Source: JANQOH01 sp965201155
GTDB lineage: Bacteria > Pseudomonadota > Alphaproteobacteria > UBA7887
NCBI GenBank assembly: GCA_965201155.1
Contig: OZ241752.1
Span: forward strand, 1,240,001 to 1,304,000
Direction of reading: 5' to 3'
DNA length: 64,000 nucleotides
Each line of letters starts with the position of its first letter. The stretch's first letter is position 1. Shown piece after piece: positions 1 through 9,993 of the stretch. The notes below the pieces were generated by a model that searched no databases, was not told the DNA's origin, and saw only the letters and a list, made by a program, of their open reading frames with translations. The position numbers were made by a program, and so were the translations under genes.

Positions 1-57
1 AATGACTCGAAGTTTTCGCGCGAAACGTAAACCTGATTCCACATTTTTTGCGGCCAT
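1..57 (-). CDS. 5' end of an unidentified gene, cut by the window edge
   Basis: An ATG on the minus strand at 57-55 is preceded by a strong AGGAGG (60-65) only two bases away. It opens a frame that stays open to the window edge and begins MAAKNVESGLRFARKL. It lies 48 bases downstream of purN on the same strand, so it may be the next gene of the purM-purN transcript. A second ATG at 44 in another frame is possible but sits about 15 bases from the Shine-Dalgarno. Nineteen residues are too few to recognise a family. Confidence 0.35.
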   Translation of the reverse strand, partial: MAAKNVESGLRFARKLRVI

Positions 58-104
58 TTCCTCCTGCCGGAGCGCAGCTCTACGCACTTGCCGCGCCGAG
101 AGAA

Positions 105-746
105 TCACCCCCCTTGCGCTCGAATTTCAGGGGGTGGCGCGCCGGAGATGAGGACACGACCGGACGGCGTGACGCGGACACGGTCCTCGACGATCCAGCG
201 CACGGCCAGGGGATAGATGCGATGTTCCTGCACGAGCACGCGGGCGGCGAGGCTCTCCGGCGTGTCGTCGGGCTGCACAGGGACCTGCGCCTGCAGAATG
301 ATCGGCCCGTCATCGAGCACCGGGGTGACGAAATGCACGGTGCAGCCGGTCATGCGCTCGCCGGCGGCGAGCACCCGGGCATGGGTGTCAAGGCCCTTGA
401 AGGCGGGCAGCAGCGAAGGGTGGATATTGATCAACCGCCAGCGCCAGCGGTTGACGAACGCGGCGCCGAGCACGCGCATGAAGCCCGCGAGGCACACGAG
501 GTCGGCGCCGCGCGCAGCGATCGCCGCGTCGAGCGCTGCGTCGAACGACTCGCGGTCGGCGTAGTCGGAGCGCTCGACCACGGCGCAATCAAGGCCGGCG
601 CAGCGGGCGTATTGCAGGCCCGGTGCATCGGCGCGATCCGAGAGGATCACAACCGGCCGGGCGGGAAATCCTGGAGCGCGGCAGGCGGCGGCCAGCGCGT
701 GCATGTTGGAGCCGCGTCCGGAGATCAGTATGGCGAGGCGGCGCAT
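105..746 (-). CDS. purN: phosphoribosylglycinamide formyltransferase (GART)
   Basis: Transfers a formyl group from 10-formyltetrahydrofolate to GAR, the third step of cytosolic purine synthesis. The 213-aa protein has the family's usual length. It carries the N-terminal phosphate-binding GRGSN (residues 10-14), the folate-site LAGFMRVL (86-93), and the catalytic trio Asn107 and His109 (in INIHPSLLP) and Asp145 (in VLDDGPI). Its ATG directly abuts the stop codon of purM with no gap, so the two are surely translationally coupled. Formyl donor supply links it to fhs and the gcv operon elsewhere in the window. Confidence 0.95.
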   Translation of the reverse strand: MRRLAILISGRGSNMHALAAACRAPGFPARPVVILSDRADAPGLQYARCAGLDCAVVERSDYADRESFDAALDAAIAARGADLVCLAGFMRVLGAAFVNRWRWRLINIHPSLLPAFKGLDTHARVLAAGERMTGCTVHFVTPVLDDGPIILQAQVPVQPDDTPESLAARVLVQEHRIYPLAVRWIVEDRVRVTPSGRVLISGAPPPEIRAQGG

Positions 747-1802
<1,056 letters not shown>

Positions 1803-1884
1803 GGATCGGACGTTATGTTCCCGTCATGGCGCGGAACGGTGATAGTATGCACAGCACATGCTGCCGGCAACGGAGTTGGGGATC

Positions 1885-3036
1885 ATGAAGATATGCCGGG
1901 TGATCAGCGCCGTCGGCGCGTTCCTTGTCTTCGGTTCGGGCGGTGCGGCGGCGGATGACCTGTTCGCCGTTGCCGGAGTGACGGTGGATGTGGAGGCGGA
2001 AAACGCGCAGGCGGCGCAGGAACAGGCTGTCAGCTCGGCGGCTGCGCGGGCGTTCGGCGCGCTGTTGCGGAAGGTGACACTGCCGGAGGAACATGAGCAT
2101 CTGCCGGTGTTCGGCGACGAGGTGCTGGACCGCCTGGTGCGGGGCTATGAGGTTACCAATGAACGGCGCTCGGCGCAGCGTTATATCGGCGAATTCACGG
2201 TGCATTTCGACCGCGACGGCGTTGCCGGCGTGATGCGTATCGGGGCCATTCCGTGGGTAGAAACGCGCAGCCCGCCGGTGCTTGTGGTGCCGGTGGTGGA
2301 TGCACCCGGAAGCAGCCTGTGGGCTGCCAATCCGTGGCGTGAGGCGTGGGAAGCACTGAATTGGCAGCATCAACTGGTGCGGCTGATCACGCCGGGCGTG
2401 GAACCCGGGAGCCTTGCCGGCATTTCGCAGCAGGAAGCGCTGGCGGGCGACGCGGCGCGTCTGGCGGCGGTGGCGCGCAGCCATGGCGCCGAGGGTGCCC
2501 TGGTAGCAGTTGCGCGCCCGCAGCCCGGCGGTGGACTGACGGTGGAAGCGCGGCTTCATGGCGCCATGTCGGGCGTGCCGGTAGCGCTCAGGATCGCCGC
2601 CGGCGAAGCGGAGGCGGAGGGTGATGTATGGCTGCGGGCGGCGGATTCGGTCGCACGCGAGCTTGAGAGCCAGTGGCTTGCGGACAATCTGCGCGACAGG
2701 GGCGATGCCGTGAGCGTGGGTCTCACGGTCGCGCTTGACGGGCTTGAAAGCTGGCTGGCGCTGCGCCGCAGCCTTGCCGGCATGGGCCGGCTGGAATGGC
2801 TGGAAATTCACCGTCTCGGCATTTCGGAGGCGGTGCTGACGCTGCATTACCGCGGCAGCGTCGAACGCCTACAGGAGGCGCTGCAACGGCGCGGTTTTGC
2901 GGCTGTGGTCGATGCGGACGGGGCCATGCAACTGGGGAGTCAGGACGGTGTGCCGGCGCCGGCTGCGGTGCGCGCGCCGATCGGCGTGCGCAGCACCCCC
3001 GACGATTTGCCGCTGGACGACTTCCTGTTCGAATGA
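1885..3036 (+). CDS. DUF2066 family secreted protein
   Basis: A 383-aa protein with an N-terminal signal peptide (hydrophobic core about residues 7-17, likely cleavage after the small-residue stretch GGAAA). The body resembles the DUF2066 family: an early ATAARAFGALL-like helix near residue 50, then alternating beta/alpha segments. The function of DUF2066 proteins is unknown. An upstream in-frame start at 1858 exists, but ATG 1885 is preferred because it puts the signal peptide at the terminus and has GGAG 9 bases upstream. It is followed after 43 bases by the permease gene and probably leads the plus-strand run through hdaA. Confidence 0.75.
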   Translation: MKICRVISAVGAFLVFGSGGAAADDLFAVAGVTVDVEAENAQAAQEQAVSSAAARAFGALLRKVTLPEEHEHLPVFGDEVLDRLVRGYEVTNERRSAQRYIGEFTVHFDRDGVAGVMRIGAIPWVETRSPPVLVVPVVDAPGSSLWAANPWREAWEALNWQHQLVRLITPGVEPGSLAGISQQEALAGDAARLAAVARSHGAEGALVAVARPQPGGGLTVEARLHGAMSGVPVALRIAAGEAEAEGDVWLRAADSVARELESQWLADNLRDRGDAVSVGLTVALDGLESWLALRRSLAGMGRLEWLEIHRLGISEAVLTLHYRGSVERLQEALQRRGFAAVVDADGAMQLGSQDGVPAPAAVRAPIGVRSTPDDLPLDDFLFE

Positions 3037-3079
3037 GCGCAGTTTCACGAATTCCCGGGCGCGGCGGTCCGGTGACCCC

Positions 3080-4147
3080 ATGAGTACACAGCGCAAGGTT
3101 CTGTTCTGGCTGGCGGTGCTGGCGGCGTTTACGGTCGTGCTGGTGTTGCTGCGGTCGGTTCTGCTGCCGTTTGTCGCGGGTATGGCGCTGGCCTATTTTC
3201 TCGACCCCGCGGTGGATTGGCTGCAGGCGCGCAAATTGCCGCGCGCGCTGGCGGCGACCGTGGTTCTGGCGGCGTTCCTGTTGCTGGCGGGCGCCAGCAT
3301 GCTGCTGTTCCTGCCGCTGATCGAATATCAGATCGCCGGATTCGCGCGCGCTCTGCCGGGGGTGTTCCAGGCTGCCAGCGACGGTTTCGGCAAGCTGACA
3401 GACAGGGTTTCGGATCATCTGGATGCGGACCGTCTGGAGGCGGTTGACGCTGTCCTGTCGGAAGCGCAGAGGGCATTCGCGCGCTGGGCGCCGTCGCTGG
3501 CAAAGGTGCTTTATGAGTCCGGGGGTGCGCTTCTGAATCTCGCCGGACTGCTGATCATCACGCCCGTGGTCGCGTGGTATCTGCTGCGCGACTGGGACCT
3601 GCTGGTTGCCCGCGTCGACGGTCTGCTGCCGCGCGATTATGCACCGGTGATCCGGGAGCAGATGCGGGAGATCGACAAGCGGCTCGCCGGGTTCGTTCGC
3701 GGCCAGGCAGTGGTATGCCTGATCCTGGGGGCGGCCTATGCGGCGGCGCTGCATGTGGCGGGGCTGAATTACGGCATTATCGTGGGGCTGGTTTCCGGGC
3801 TCATTTCCTTCATTCCGTTTGTCGGTTCGCTGGTCGGGCTGTTTCTGTCTCTGGGGTTCGGATATTTGCAGTTTGGCGCGACATCCTATCTGGCGGTTCT
3901 GGGCGTTGTGTTCATCGCCGGGCAGGCGGTGGAAGGGTATTTCCTCACGCCGAAGCTGGTGGGCGAGCGTATCGGCCTGCATCCGGTGTGGGTGGTGTTT
4001 GCGCTCATGGCGGGGGGTGCGCTGTTCGGGTTTGTGGGCGTGCTGATTGCCATGCCAGCGGCGGCAGTGGTGGGTGTCCTGATGCAGTTTGCCATCGACC
4101 GGTACCGCTCAAGCCGTATGTTTCGCGGGCGGGACGGCATGTCGTGA
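3080..4147 (+). CDS. AI-2E/PerM family membrane permease
   Basis: A 355-aa inner-membrane protein of the AI-2E transporter (PerM/TqsA) family. It has two N-terminal hydrophobic segments before residue 70, a soluble amphipathic middle (about 85-145) and four to five C-terminal membrane helices. It also has the family GxxxGxxxFxPxxG-like region (LVSGLISFIPFVGSLVGL) and the conserved VEGYFLTPKLVGERIGLHP. The substrate is unknown. Its last codons overlap the GTG start of hdaA by 4 bases; this permease-hdaA pairing is common in Alphaproteobacteria. Confidence 0.9.
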   Translation: MSTQRKVLFWLAVLAAFTVVLVLLRSVLLPFVAGMALAYFLDPAVDWLQARKLPRALAATVVLAAFLLLAGASMLLFLPLIEYQIAGFARALPGVFQAASDGFGKLTDRVSDHLDADRLEAVDAVLSEAQRAFARWAPSLAKVLYESGGALLNLAGLLIITPVVAWYLLRDWDLLVARVDGLLPRDYAPVIREQMREIDKRLAGFVRGQAVVCLILGAAYAAALHVAGLNYGIIVGLVSGLISFIPFVGSLVGLFLSLGFGYLQFGATSYLAVLGVVFIAGQAVEGYFLTPKLVGERIGLHPVWVVFALMAGGALFGFVGVLIAMPAAAVVGVLMQFAIDRYRSSRMFRGRDGMS

Positions 4148-4830
4148 CGCCGGTCGGCGGGACCCAGCGGGCGTTTCCCTTCGCTGTTCACGAAGCGCGG
4201 AAGGCCGGCGATTTCCTGGTTGCCCAGGCCAACCGGGAGGCAGTGGCATGGGTCAATGGCTGGCCGGCATGGCCGTCGCCGGGGTTGGTGGTGCATGGTC
4301 CGCCGGGTTGCGGCAAGAGCCATCTGGCAGCGGTGTGGGCGGCGCGCAGCGGCGCGTGCGTGATTGCGGCCGCAGCACTGGCGGAGGAGGGGCCGGCGGC
4401 GCTGGCGGAGAATGTGCGCTTTGCGGCGGTGGACGATGTCGCGGCCGGCACCGACGAAGCCGCGCTGTTTCATTTGTACAATGCGGTGTTCTCGCGGCAA
4501 GGCGGCCTGTTGTTGACGGCGGCGTCGGCGCCGGCGGAGCTTGTCTTTGCGCTGCCGGACCTGCGGTCTCGAATCAACGCCCTGCCGGCGGTCGAAATTT
4601 CCGAGCCGGATGACAGCCTGCTTGCGGGTGTGTTGATGAAACTGTTTGCGGACCGCCAGATTGCCGCGCCTGCCGGGGTGGTCGACTATCTTGCCGTCCG
4701 CATCGAGCGTTCGTTTTCAGCGGCGCGAGACATTGTGGCGGCGATCGACCGCACGGCGTGGGAGCAAGGGCGGGCGGTTACCGTTCCGCTCGTTCGCGAT
4801 ATAGTGCGCGGCCATGCCGCCTGCGGATGA
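4144..4830 (+). CDS. hdaA: HdaA-type DnaA regulator (inactive-initiator AAA+ protein)
   Basis: A 228-aa AAA+ protein related to the central domain of DnaA but without the DNA-binding domain IV. Known HdaA proteins stimulate DnaA-ATP hydrolysis together with the sliding clamp and so limit re-initiation of replication. The Walker A GPPGCGKSHL lies near residue 53. The N-terminal segment QRAFPFA resembles the clamp-binding motif of HdaA. The Walker B is weak (VRFAAVDDVA). Start: GTG 4144, giving a GTGA overlap with the permease stop; a longer upstream frame exists but is only a shadow of the permease. The clamp gene dnaN is also in this window. Confidence 0.85.
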   Translation: MTPVGGTQRAFPFAVHEARKAGDFLVAQANREAVAWVNGWPAWPSPGLVVHGPPGCGKSHLAAVWAARSGACVIAAAALAEEGPAALAENVRFAAVDDVAAGTDEAALFHLYNAVFSRQGGLLLTAASAPAELVFALPDLRSRINALPAVEISEPDDSLLAGVLMKLFADRQIAAPAGVVDYLAVRIERSFSAARDIVAAIDRTAWEQGRAVTVPLVRDIVRGHAACG

Positions 4831-4860
4831 CGAGGCAGGCGAACACCGGGGAGATTGAGG

Positions 4861-5640
4861 ATGGATCTGGGATTGTCGGGCCGCAAGGCGATCGTATGCG
4901 CGTCGAGCAAGGGGCTGGGGCGCGCCTGCGCTGTTTCACTGGCGCGGGAAGGCGTCGATCTGGTCGTCAACGCACGGACGGCAGACGTCCTGGAGGCGAC
5001 GGCGGCGGAGATCCGTGCCGAAACAGGGGTTTCAGTGACGGCGGTTGCGTGCGATGTGACGACGCCCGAGGGCCAGCAGCAATTGCTGGCGGCGTGCCCT
5101 GATCCCGATATCCTGGTGAACAATGCCGGCGGGCCGCCACCGGGTGATTTTCGCGAATGGTCGCGCGAGGACTGGATCAAGGGCGTGACCGCGAACATGC
5201 TGACGCCGATCGAGCTTATCAAGGCGACGGTCGACGAGATGATCCGGCGCAAGTTCGGGCGCATCGTGAACATTACCTCGGCGGCGACGCGCAGCCCGAT
5301 CCCCGAGCTGGGGATGTCGAACGGCGCGCGCACCGGACTGGCGGGGTTTGTCGCCGGCCTGTCGCGCCAGGTCGTCGCGCACAATGTCACCATCAACTGC
5401 CTATTGCCGGGGCCGTTCGACACGGACAGGCTGCGCGGCAATATCCGGTTTCGCGCGCAGGCGGCAGGTGAGGATGAGGCGGTGCTCGCCGCAAATGCGG
5501 CAGCGGCGAATCCGGCAGGTCGTTTCGGGCTGCCGGCGGAGTTCGGGGATGCGTGCGCATTCCTGTGCAGCGCGCAGATGGGGTTTGTCACCGGCCAGCA
5601 TTTCCTGATGGACGGCGGCGCCTATCGAGGTACTTTCTGA
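4861..5640 (+). CDS. SDR-fold oxidoreductase lacking the catalytic Tyr/Lys
   Basis: A 259-aa classical-length short-chain dehydrogenase/reductase. The nucleotide-binding glycine motif (SSKGLG, 15-20), the NNAG (87-90) and the active-site Ser140 are present. At the Tyr-x-x-x-Lys positions, 13 residues after the serine, the sequence is Ser153 and Arg157 (SNGAR). It may therefore be a non-reductase SDR or use other residues; this substitution occurs in a recognisable SDR subgroup whose substrate I cannot name. The start is ATG 4861, with GGGGAG 7 bases upstream. It lies between hdaA and ppx on the same strand. Confidence 0.85.
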   Translation: MDLGLSGRKAIVCASSKGLGRACAVSLAREGVDLVVNARTADVLEATAAEIRAETGVSVTAVACDVTTPEGQQQLLAACPDPDILVNNAGGPPPGDFREWSREDWIKGVTANMLTPIELIKATVDEMIRRKFGRIVNITSAATRSPIPELGMSNGARTGLAGFVAGLSRQVVAHNVTINCLLPGPFDTDRLRGNIRFRAQAAGEDEAVLAANAAAANPAGRFGLPAEFGDACAFLCSAQMGFVTGQHFLMDGGAYRGTF

Positions 5641-5661
5641 GCCATTGCAGCGGGGGCGGAG

Positions 5662-7167
5662 ATGCCTGCCGCCCCGGCGCAGCCCGCGCGCCACGGTGTA
5701 ATCGACATCGGCTCCAATTCGATTCGCCTGGTTGTGTTCGACGGGTCGGGGCGCGTGCCGCTGCCGCTGTTCAACGAGAAAATCCTGTGCGGAATCGGGC
5801 GCGGCGTGCAGCGCACAGGCCGTCTGCACGCCGAGGGCGCGGCGCTGGCGCTGGACAATCTGGAGCGGTTCGCCGCGCTTCTCGACTCGATGGATGTCGG
5901 CCAGGTGGATGCGGTGGCGACCGCGGCGGTGCGCGACGCTGCGGACGGCGCCGATTTCGTTCGGGAGGGGGCGCGGCGCACGGGTCTTTCGATACGGGTT
6001 CTTTCCGGCGAGCGGGAAGCAGCGCTGGCGGCTGCCGGAGTCCTGAGCGGAATGCCGGATGCCGACGGACTGATGGGCGATCTCGGCGGCGGCAGTCTGG
6101 AACTGGTGCGCCTTGCCGACGGCGCGGCGGCGGAACATGCCACGCTTCCGCTGGGGCCGTTGAATCTCGGAGGCGCGACGAAGCGGGAGTTCACGCGCGC
6201 GCGGAAGGCGGTCGATGCGGCACTGGCCGAGGTGCCCTGGCTGCGGAATTGCGCGGGTTCGGACCTTTATGCAGTGGGCGGGAATTGGCGGGCGCTGGCG
6301 CGCATCCATATGGCGCGGACGGAATATCCCCTGCGGGTGATACATTATTACAGAGTGCGACGGCGCGCGCTGATGGAGTTGGCGGGGTTCGTCACGCGGC
6401 AAAGCCGCGAGTCGCTGGCCGAATTGCGTGGCGCGCCGCGGCGGCGGCTCGATTTGCTGCCCATGGCGGCGTTGGTGATCCAGCGGCTGCTGCGCGCCGC
6501 GACGCCCCGCGATGTAGTGTTTTCAGCGCAGGGGCTGCGCGAAGGCCTGGCGCATGAGCATCTGCCGGCAGCGTGCCGCGCGCAGGACCCGCTGCTGGCA
6601 GCGTGCCAGGACCTTGCCGCGCGCAATGCGCGATTTCCGCAATGGGGTGACGAACTTGCCGTCTGGACACAGGCGCTGTTTCCCGGCGAAGCGGCGGGAG
6701 ACGCCCGCCTGCGGCGCGCCGCGTGTCTGCTCAGCGATATTGGCTGGCGGGCGCATCCCGACTACCGGGCCGAGCAGGCGAGCGCCGGGGTGCTGTACGC
6801 ACCGGCGCTTCATGCACGGCATGAAGAACGCTGTTTTCTCGCCCGCGCAGTGTTTGCGCGGTATAACGGGCGCGAAGGCGGCGAAGCGGAGGCAGTGCCG
6901 CAACTGCTGCGGGCGGCCGCGGCGCGGCGGGCGCATATCATCGGCCTTGCGGCGCGATTGGGAGACACGGTGTCGAGTGGTGTGCCGGGTCTGGTCGGGC
7001 GGTTTCCGCTGGTGCTTTCACGGCGAAAGCTGGTGCTGCGCCACCAGCCCGAAGACCGGGCCATGATCGGGGAAGCGGTAATGCGGCGTCTGGAAATGCT
7101 GGCGGCGGCGATGGGCCGCCGCCCGGATGTGCGCGTGTGCGACGCGGCAACGGAGCAACCCGCATGA
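5662..7167 (+). CDS. ppx: Ppx/GppA family exopolyphosphatase
   Basis: Hydrolyses polyphosphate (Ppx) or guanosine pentaphosphate (GppA). The 501-aa protein has the ASKHA-fold phosphate motif GVIDIGSNSIRL (12-23), the central EREAALAAAGVLSG with catalytic Glu, the second phosphate loop GDLGGGSLEL, and a C-terminal HD-like helical region. In Alphaproteobacteria ppx usually follows ppk1 in this neighbourhood. No ppk is seen here; an SDR occupies that place. The last codons overlap the next SDR start as ATGA. Confidence 0.9.
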   Translation: MPAAPAQPARHGVIDIGSNSIRLVVFDGSGRVPLPLFNEKILCGIGRGVQRTGRLHAEGAALALDNLERFAALLDSMDVGQVDAVATAAVRDAADGADFVREGARRTGLSIRVLSGEREAALAAAGVLSGMPDADGLMGDLGGGSLELVRLADGAAAEHATLPLGPLNLGGATKREFTRARKAVDAALAEVPWLRNCAGSDLYAVGGNWRALARIHMARTEYPLRVIHYYRVRRRALMELAGFVTRQSRESLAELRGAPRRRLDLLPMAALVIQRLLRAATPRDVVFSAQGLREGLAHEHLPAACRAQDPLLAACQDLAARNARFPQWGDELAVWTQALFPGEAAGDARLRRAACLLSDIGWRAHPDYRAEQASAGVLYAPALHARHEERCFLARAVFARYNGREGGEAEAVPQLLRAAAARRAHIIGLAARLGDTVSSGVPGLVGRFPLVLSRRKLVLRHQPEDRAMIGEAVMRRLEMLAAAMGRRPDVRVCDAATEQPA

Positions 7168-7973
7168 AGCGGCTTGAAGGCCGTGCGGCGCTGGTGCTGG
7201 GCGCGGGGTCGGTGGGGCCCGGCTGGGGTAATGGCCGCGCCATAGCAGCGCTGTTTGCGCGGGAAGGCGCACGAATATTCGCCGTGGACCGGGACGCCGG
7301 CGCGGCTGCAGAAACGGCGGCGCATATTCGCGGTGAAGGCGGCGCGGTGGCCGTGCACACGGCCGATGTCACCGACAGTGCGGCTGTGAAAGCGGCGGCA
7401 GCAGCGTGTGTGGAGGCCTATGGCGCGATCGACGTGCTGGTGAACAATGTAGGCGGTTCGGCGCCCGGCGGGCCGGTGGAGATGGACGAAGCCGTATGGG
7501 ACCGGCAGATGGACACGAATCTGCGCTATGTCTATCTGGCGTGCAAGCATGTGCTGCCGGTGATGGAGCGGCAGGGTTCGGGCGTGGTTGTCAATATCGC
7601 GTCAATCGCGGGGCTGCGTCATATCGGCCATGATCTGGCGGCCTATGCGGCCAGCAAGGCAGGGCTGATCCAGTTCACGCGGGTTACGGCGGTGAGCTAT
7701 GCGGCGAAGGGCATCAGGCTGAACACGGTGACGCCGGGGCTGATGCACACGCCGCTGGTGACGCACCGGCTGGCGCGTGAGCGCGGCGGCGGCGATGCGG
7801 AAGCGCTGGTGGCAGCGCGGCACCGGCAGCCGCCGATGGGCCGAATGGGCGATGCTTGGGATGTGGCCTATGCGGCGCTGTTCCTGGCATGCGACGAGTC
7901 GAAATATGTGACGGGTACGGAGATCATTGTCGATGGCGGCCTGACCGCCACGACGGCTTCGCCGCCCGCGTGA
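7164..7973 (+). CDS. SDR family oxidoreductase
   Basis: A 269-aa classical SDR with a modified glycine motif (GAGSVGPGWGNG), NNVGG, catalytic Ser in NIASIAG, and the full Tyr-Ala-Ala-Ser-Lys active site (YAASKAG). The C-terminus YVTGTEIIVDGGLT is typical of FabG-like enzymes. The substrate is unknown. ATG 7164 gives an ATGA overlap with ppx and has GGAG 8 bases upstream; a longer frame beginning 7137 would lie inside ppx. It ends 22 bases from the convergent CoA-transferase genes. Confidence 0.88.
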   Translation: MKRLEGRAALVLGAGSVGPGWGNGRAIAALFAREGARIFAVDRDAGAAAETAAHIRGEGGAVAVHTADVTDSAAVKAAAAACVEAYGAIDVLVNNVGGSAPGGPVEMDEAVWDRQMDTNLRYVYLACKHVLPVMERQGSGVVVNIASIAGLRHIGHDLAAYAASKAGLIQFTRVTAVSYAAKGIRLNTVTPGLMHTPLVTHRLARERGGGDAEALVAARHRQPPMGRMGDAWDVAYAALFLACDESKYVTGTEIIVDGGLTATTASPPA

Positions 7974-7995
7974 GCCGCCCGGCGCTGGAGGGCAG

Positions 7996-8814
7996 TCAGT
8001 CCAGTTCCGGGATGAGGATTCGCCTCGGGTCCACCTCGTTGCGGAGGATGGTGAGTATCTCCGGGTCGGGGTCGGGCGTCCGAGGGGTGTCGTTCAGCGG
8101 TCCCAGGTCGAACCCGGTGCTGGCCTGCAGGTCTTCCGGCGTTATGCCGGGGTGGGTCGAGCGCACTTTCATGCGTCCGGCGGCCTTGTCGAAGTCGAAG
8201 ATGCATTTCGGCGTGAAGACCAGTTCCGGGCCGCCGCTGTCGAGGCCGAGGGCGTTCCGCCCGTCCTGTCCGCCGGCCCAGCCGACGCCTGACACATAGT
8301 CCACGCGGTCCACAAATGCGCGCGCTTCATGGCGCGGCATCATGACATATTCACGCCGGAACAGGGTCATGTGCTCCGGGTGCAGGATGGGGCCGACGAG
8401 CCGCACCGCGGGGCTGGCATGGTCGCCGATGCACACGCCGTTGAGATTTCCCTCGCGGTCGATCTGTACGCCGGAGGAAAAGCCGAAACTGATATCGCCG
8501 CGCTTGAGGGCGAAATGGCCCGGATAATCGACGCTTTGCGCCTCGCAGGGCAGGTCGCGCAGGCGTTCGTCGAATTCCAGGTCGGGGAGGGCGTGAAGCC
8601 GCGACAGGTCAGGATTATGCGACCAGCCGGCGAGCAATATCGTCAGGTTGGGCGCGTGGGTGCGCTGGGCGAGCGCCATCGCGGCCAGGGGAATCCCGGT
8701 GATGTAGATGGCGGCGGCGCGGCCGGTCGCCAGGCCGGTGAAGCCGACCTCGCCATCCTGGATGTCGGCGGCGAGGGCGATCGTGAGTCGTTCATGCAGC
8801 GTTGCGTCGGGCAT
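7996..8814 (-). CDS. family I CoA-transferase, beta subunit
   Basis: A 272-aa protein of the CoA-transferase beta (COG2057) type. It has a GFTGLATGRAA-like opening, a PGHFALKRGDISFGFSSGVQIDR core, and the C-terminal THPGITPEDLQASTGFDL signature. The start ATG 8814 lies 2 bases after the stop of the alpha-subunit gene. The frame extends further upstream, but that stretch overlaps the alpha gene. The closest family known to me is the IpdB/glutaconate-type subunit, acting on aromatic or steroid ring-cleavage CoA esters; the actual substrate is inferred only. Confidence 0.85.
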   Translation of the reverse strand: MPDATLHERLTIALAADIQDGEVGFTGLATGRAAAIYITGIPLAAMALAQRTHAPNLTILLAGWSHNPDLSRLHALPDLEFDERLRDLPCEAQSVDYPGHFALKRGDISFGFSSGVQIDREGNLNGVCIGDHASPAVRLVGPILHPEHMTLFRREYVMMPRHEARAFVDRVDYVSGVGWAGGQDGRNALGLDSGGPELVFTPKCIFDFDKAAGRMKVRSTHPGITPEDLQASTGFDLGPLNDTPRTPDPDPEILTILRNEVDPRRILIPELD

Positions 8815-8816
8815 GG

Positions 8817-9731
8817 TCAGCGTACCGGCAGCGTGGTCTGCAGGCTCAGCAACCGGTCGAGGCCGATGCTGTCGAGATAGGCCTGATGCGTCGGGGGCCC
8901 ATGGACATTGTCTGCGAGCCACGCGGCGAAAGTTTCTGCGCTGCGTGCGGCGTCGGCATACTCACGGAAGGCGCGGTCGTCGATGGACGAAAAGCCGAGG
9001 ACGGGGCAGGGATGCGCGCCCCAGGGCGCCTCGACAACATGGCGGACGCGATAGGAGGGGATTTCATTCAGATGCGCGTTGCGGCGAATTTCCGCATTGT
9101 CGACGAGGCGCTCGGCGGTGACGATGACGGTGTCGCATGAGCGCGCCAGCGTGATGTCGAGACTTTGCGGCAGCAGGCGGCGTTCAGGAAAGAGGACATT
9201 GCCGTAGATATCCGCGGCCAGGGCATGGATGACCACGATTTCCGGGTCGGCCGGCGGCACGGCCCATAATTTGCGGCCCGTAAGCGGGCAGGAGAAAGGC
9301 TTGATGTCCGGGTTATGCGCGACGATGCCGGTGCCGCCGAGAAAGCTGGCCTGGAGAAAAGTCAGGCTGGATTCACTGGCGCGAAACCTGTCCCAGCACA
9401 TGAGTTCGGGGTAGTCGACGACCTTGAGAGTACCGGCTTCTGCGGCGCGGCGGAAATTGCCGGCAAGGCCGTATTTTTCCAAGCCGACATAGGAGGTTTC
9501 GACGCAGGCGAGGCAGCCCGCGCCGGCGAGCATGTCCACTTCCGGGCCGTTGACGACGCCGACCACGGTGAGGTGGCGCCGGTTTTGCCGGATCAGTTCG
9601 CGCACAAAGGCCATGGGGTGCTGGTAGACGGCGAAGCCGCCAAGGGCGATGCGTGCGCCGTCAGGGACGAGCGCTGCCGCCTCGCTCAGGGAAATGACCT
9701 TGGGGGTGCGCTCCGGCCGGTTTTGTGTCAT
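8817..9731 (-). CDS. family I CoA-transferase, alpha subunit
   Basis: A 304-aa CoA-transferase alpha (COG1788) protein. The N-terminus carries the CoA-loop GARIALGGFAVYQHPMAFVREL. It continues with GPEVDMLAGAGC, VETSYVGLE and a C-terminal EYADAARSAETFAAWL helix. It is encoded immediately upstream of the beta subunit, and the two presumably form an alpha2beta2 enzyme. It resembles IpdA-like proteins of steroid or cycloalkane degradation, but no other ring-degradation genes sit beside it, so the substrate remains open. Confidence 0.85.
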   Translation of the reverse strand: MTQNRPERTPKVISLSEAAALVPDGARIALGGFAVYQHPMAFVRELIRQNRRHLTVVGVVNGPEVDMLAGAGCLACVETSYVGLEKYGLAGNFRRAAEAGTLKVVDYPELMCWDRFRASESSLTFLQASFLGGTGIVAHNPDIKPFSCPLTGRKLWAVPPADPEIVVIHALAADIYGNVLFPERRLLPQSLDITLARSCDTVIVTAERLVDNAEIRRNAHLNEIPSYRVRHVVEAPWGAHPCPVLGFSSIDDRAFREYADAARSAETFAAWLADNVHGPPTHQAYLDSIGLDRLLSLQTTLPVR

Positions 9732-9915
9732 TCGCCTCGCTTTCGTCGCTCGGCAGGGATTTTATGCGGGTCGTGCTGCCGGCCGCCTATTCATGGACGA
9801 TGTGCGCGTCCTGGGCAAGCGGGCGGTGCGTATTATGGGGAATTGGCGGAACGGTGCTTCGGGGGAAACAAGATTTCGCCGCCCGGGCCGGGGTGGCGCG
9901 GCGGCGTCCTGGAAA

Positions 9916-9944
9916 GGAAGGGCGACGACCGGCGCCGCCCTTCC
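9916..9944 (-). terminator. hairpin downstream of the lipoprotein gene
   Basis: Perfect 9-bp arms (9916-9924 and 9936-9944, GGAAGGGCG and its complement) surround an 11-base loop. The hairpin lies 50 bases past the stop of the minus-strand lipoprotein gene and is followed on that strand by TTTCC. The T-tract is short, so this is a plausible but imperfect intrinsic terminator. The rest of 9732-9993 shows no gene. Confidence 0.4.
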
Positions 9945-9993
9945 GCTTTGCGTCCGACAGACGGGCTCAACTGGGGACGCAAAACTCTCCGAA

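Noticed and set aside
2723..3982. 419-codon minus-strand open frame
   Set aside because: Antisense to the DUF2066 and permease genes, low-complexity Gln/Arg-rich product, no family resemblance.
3574..4143. Long N-terminal extension of HdaA
   Set aside because: This frame overlaps the permease gene, is Gly/Arg/Cys-rich, and the GTGA overlap start fits better.
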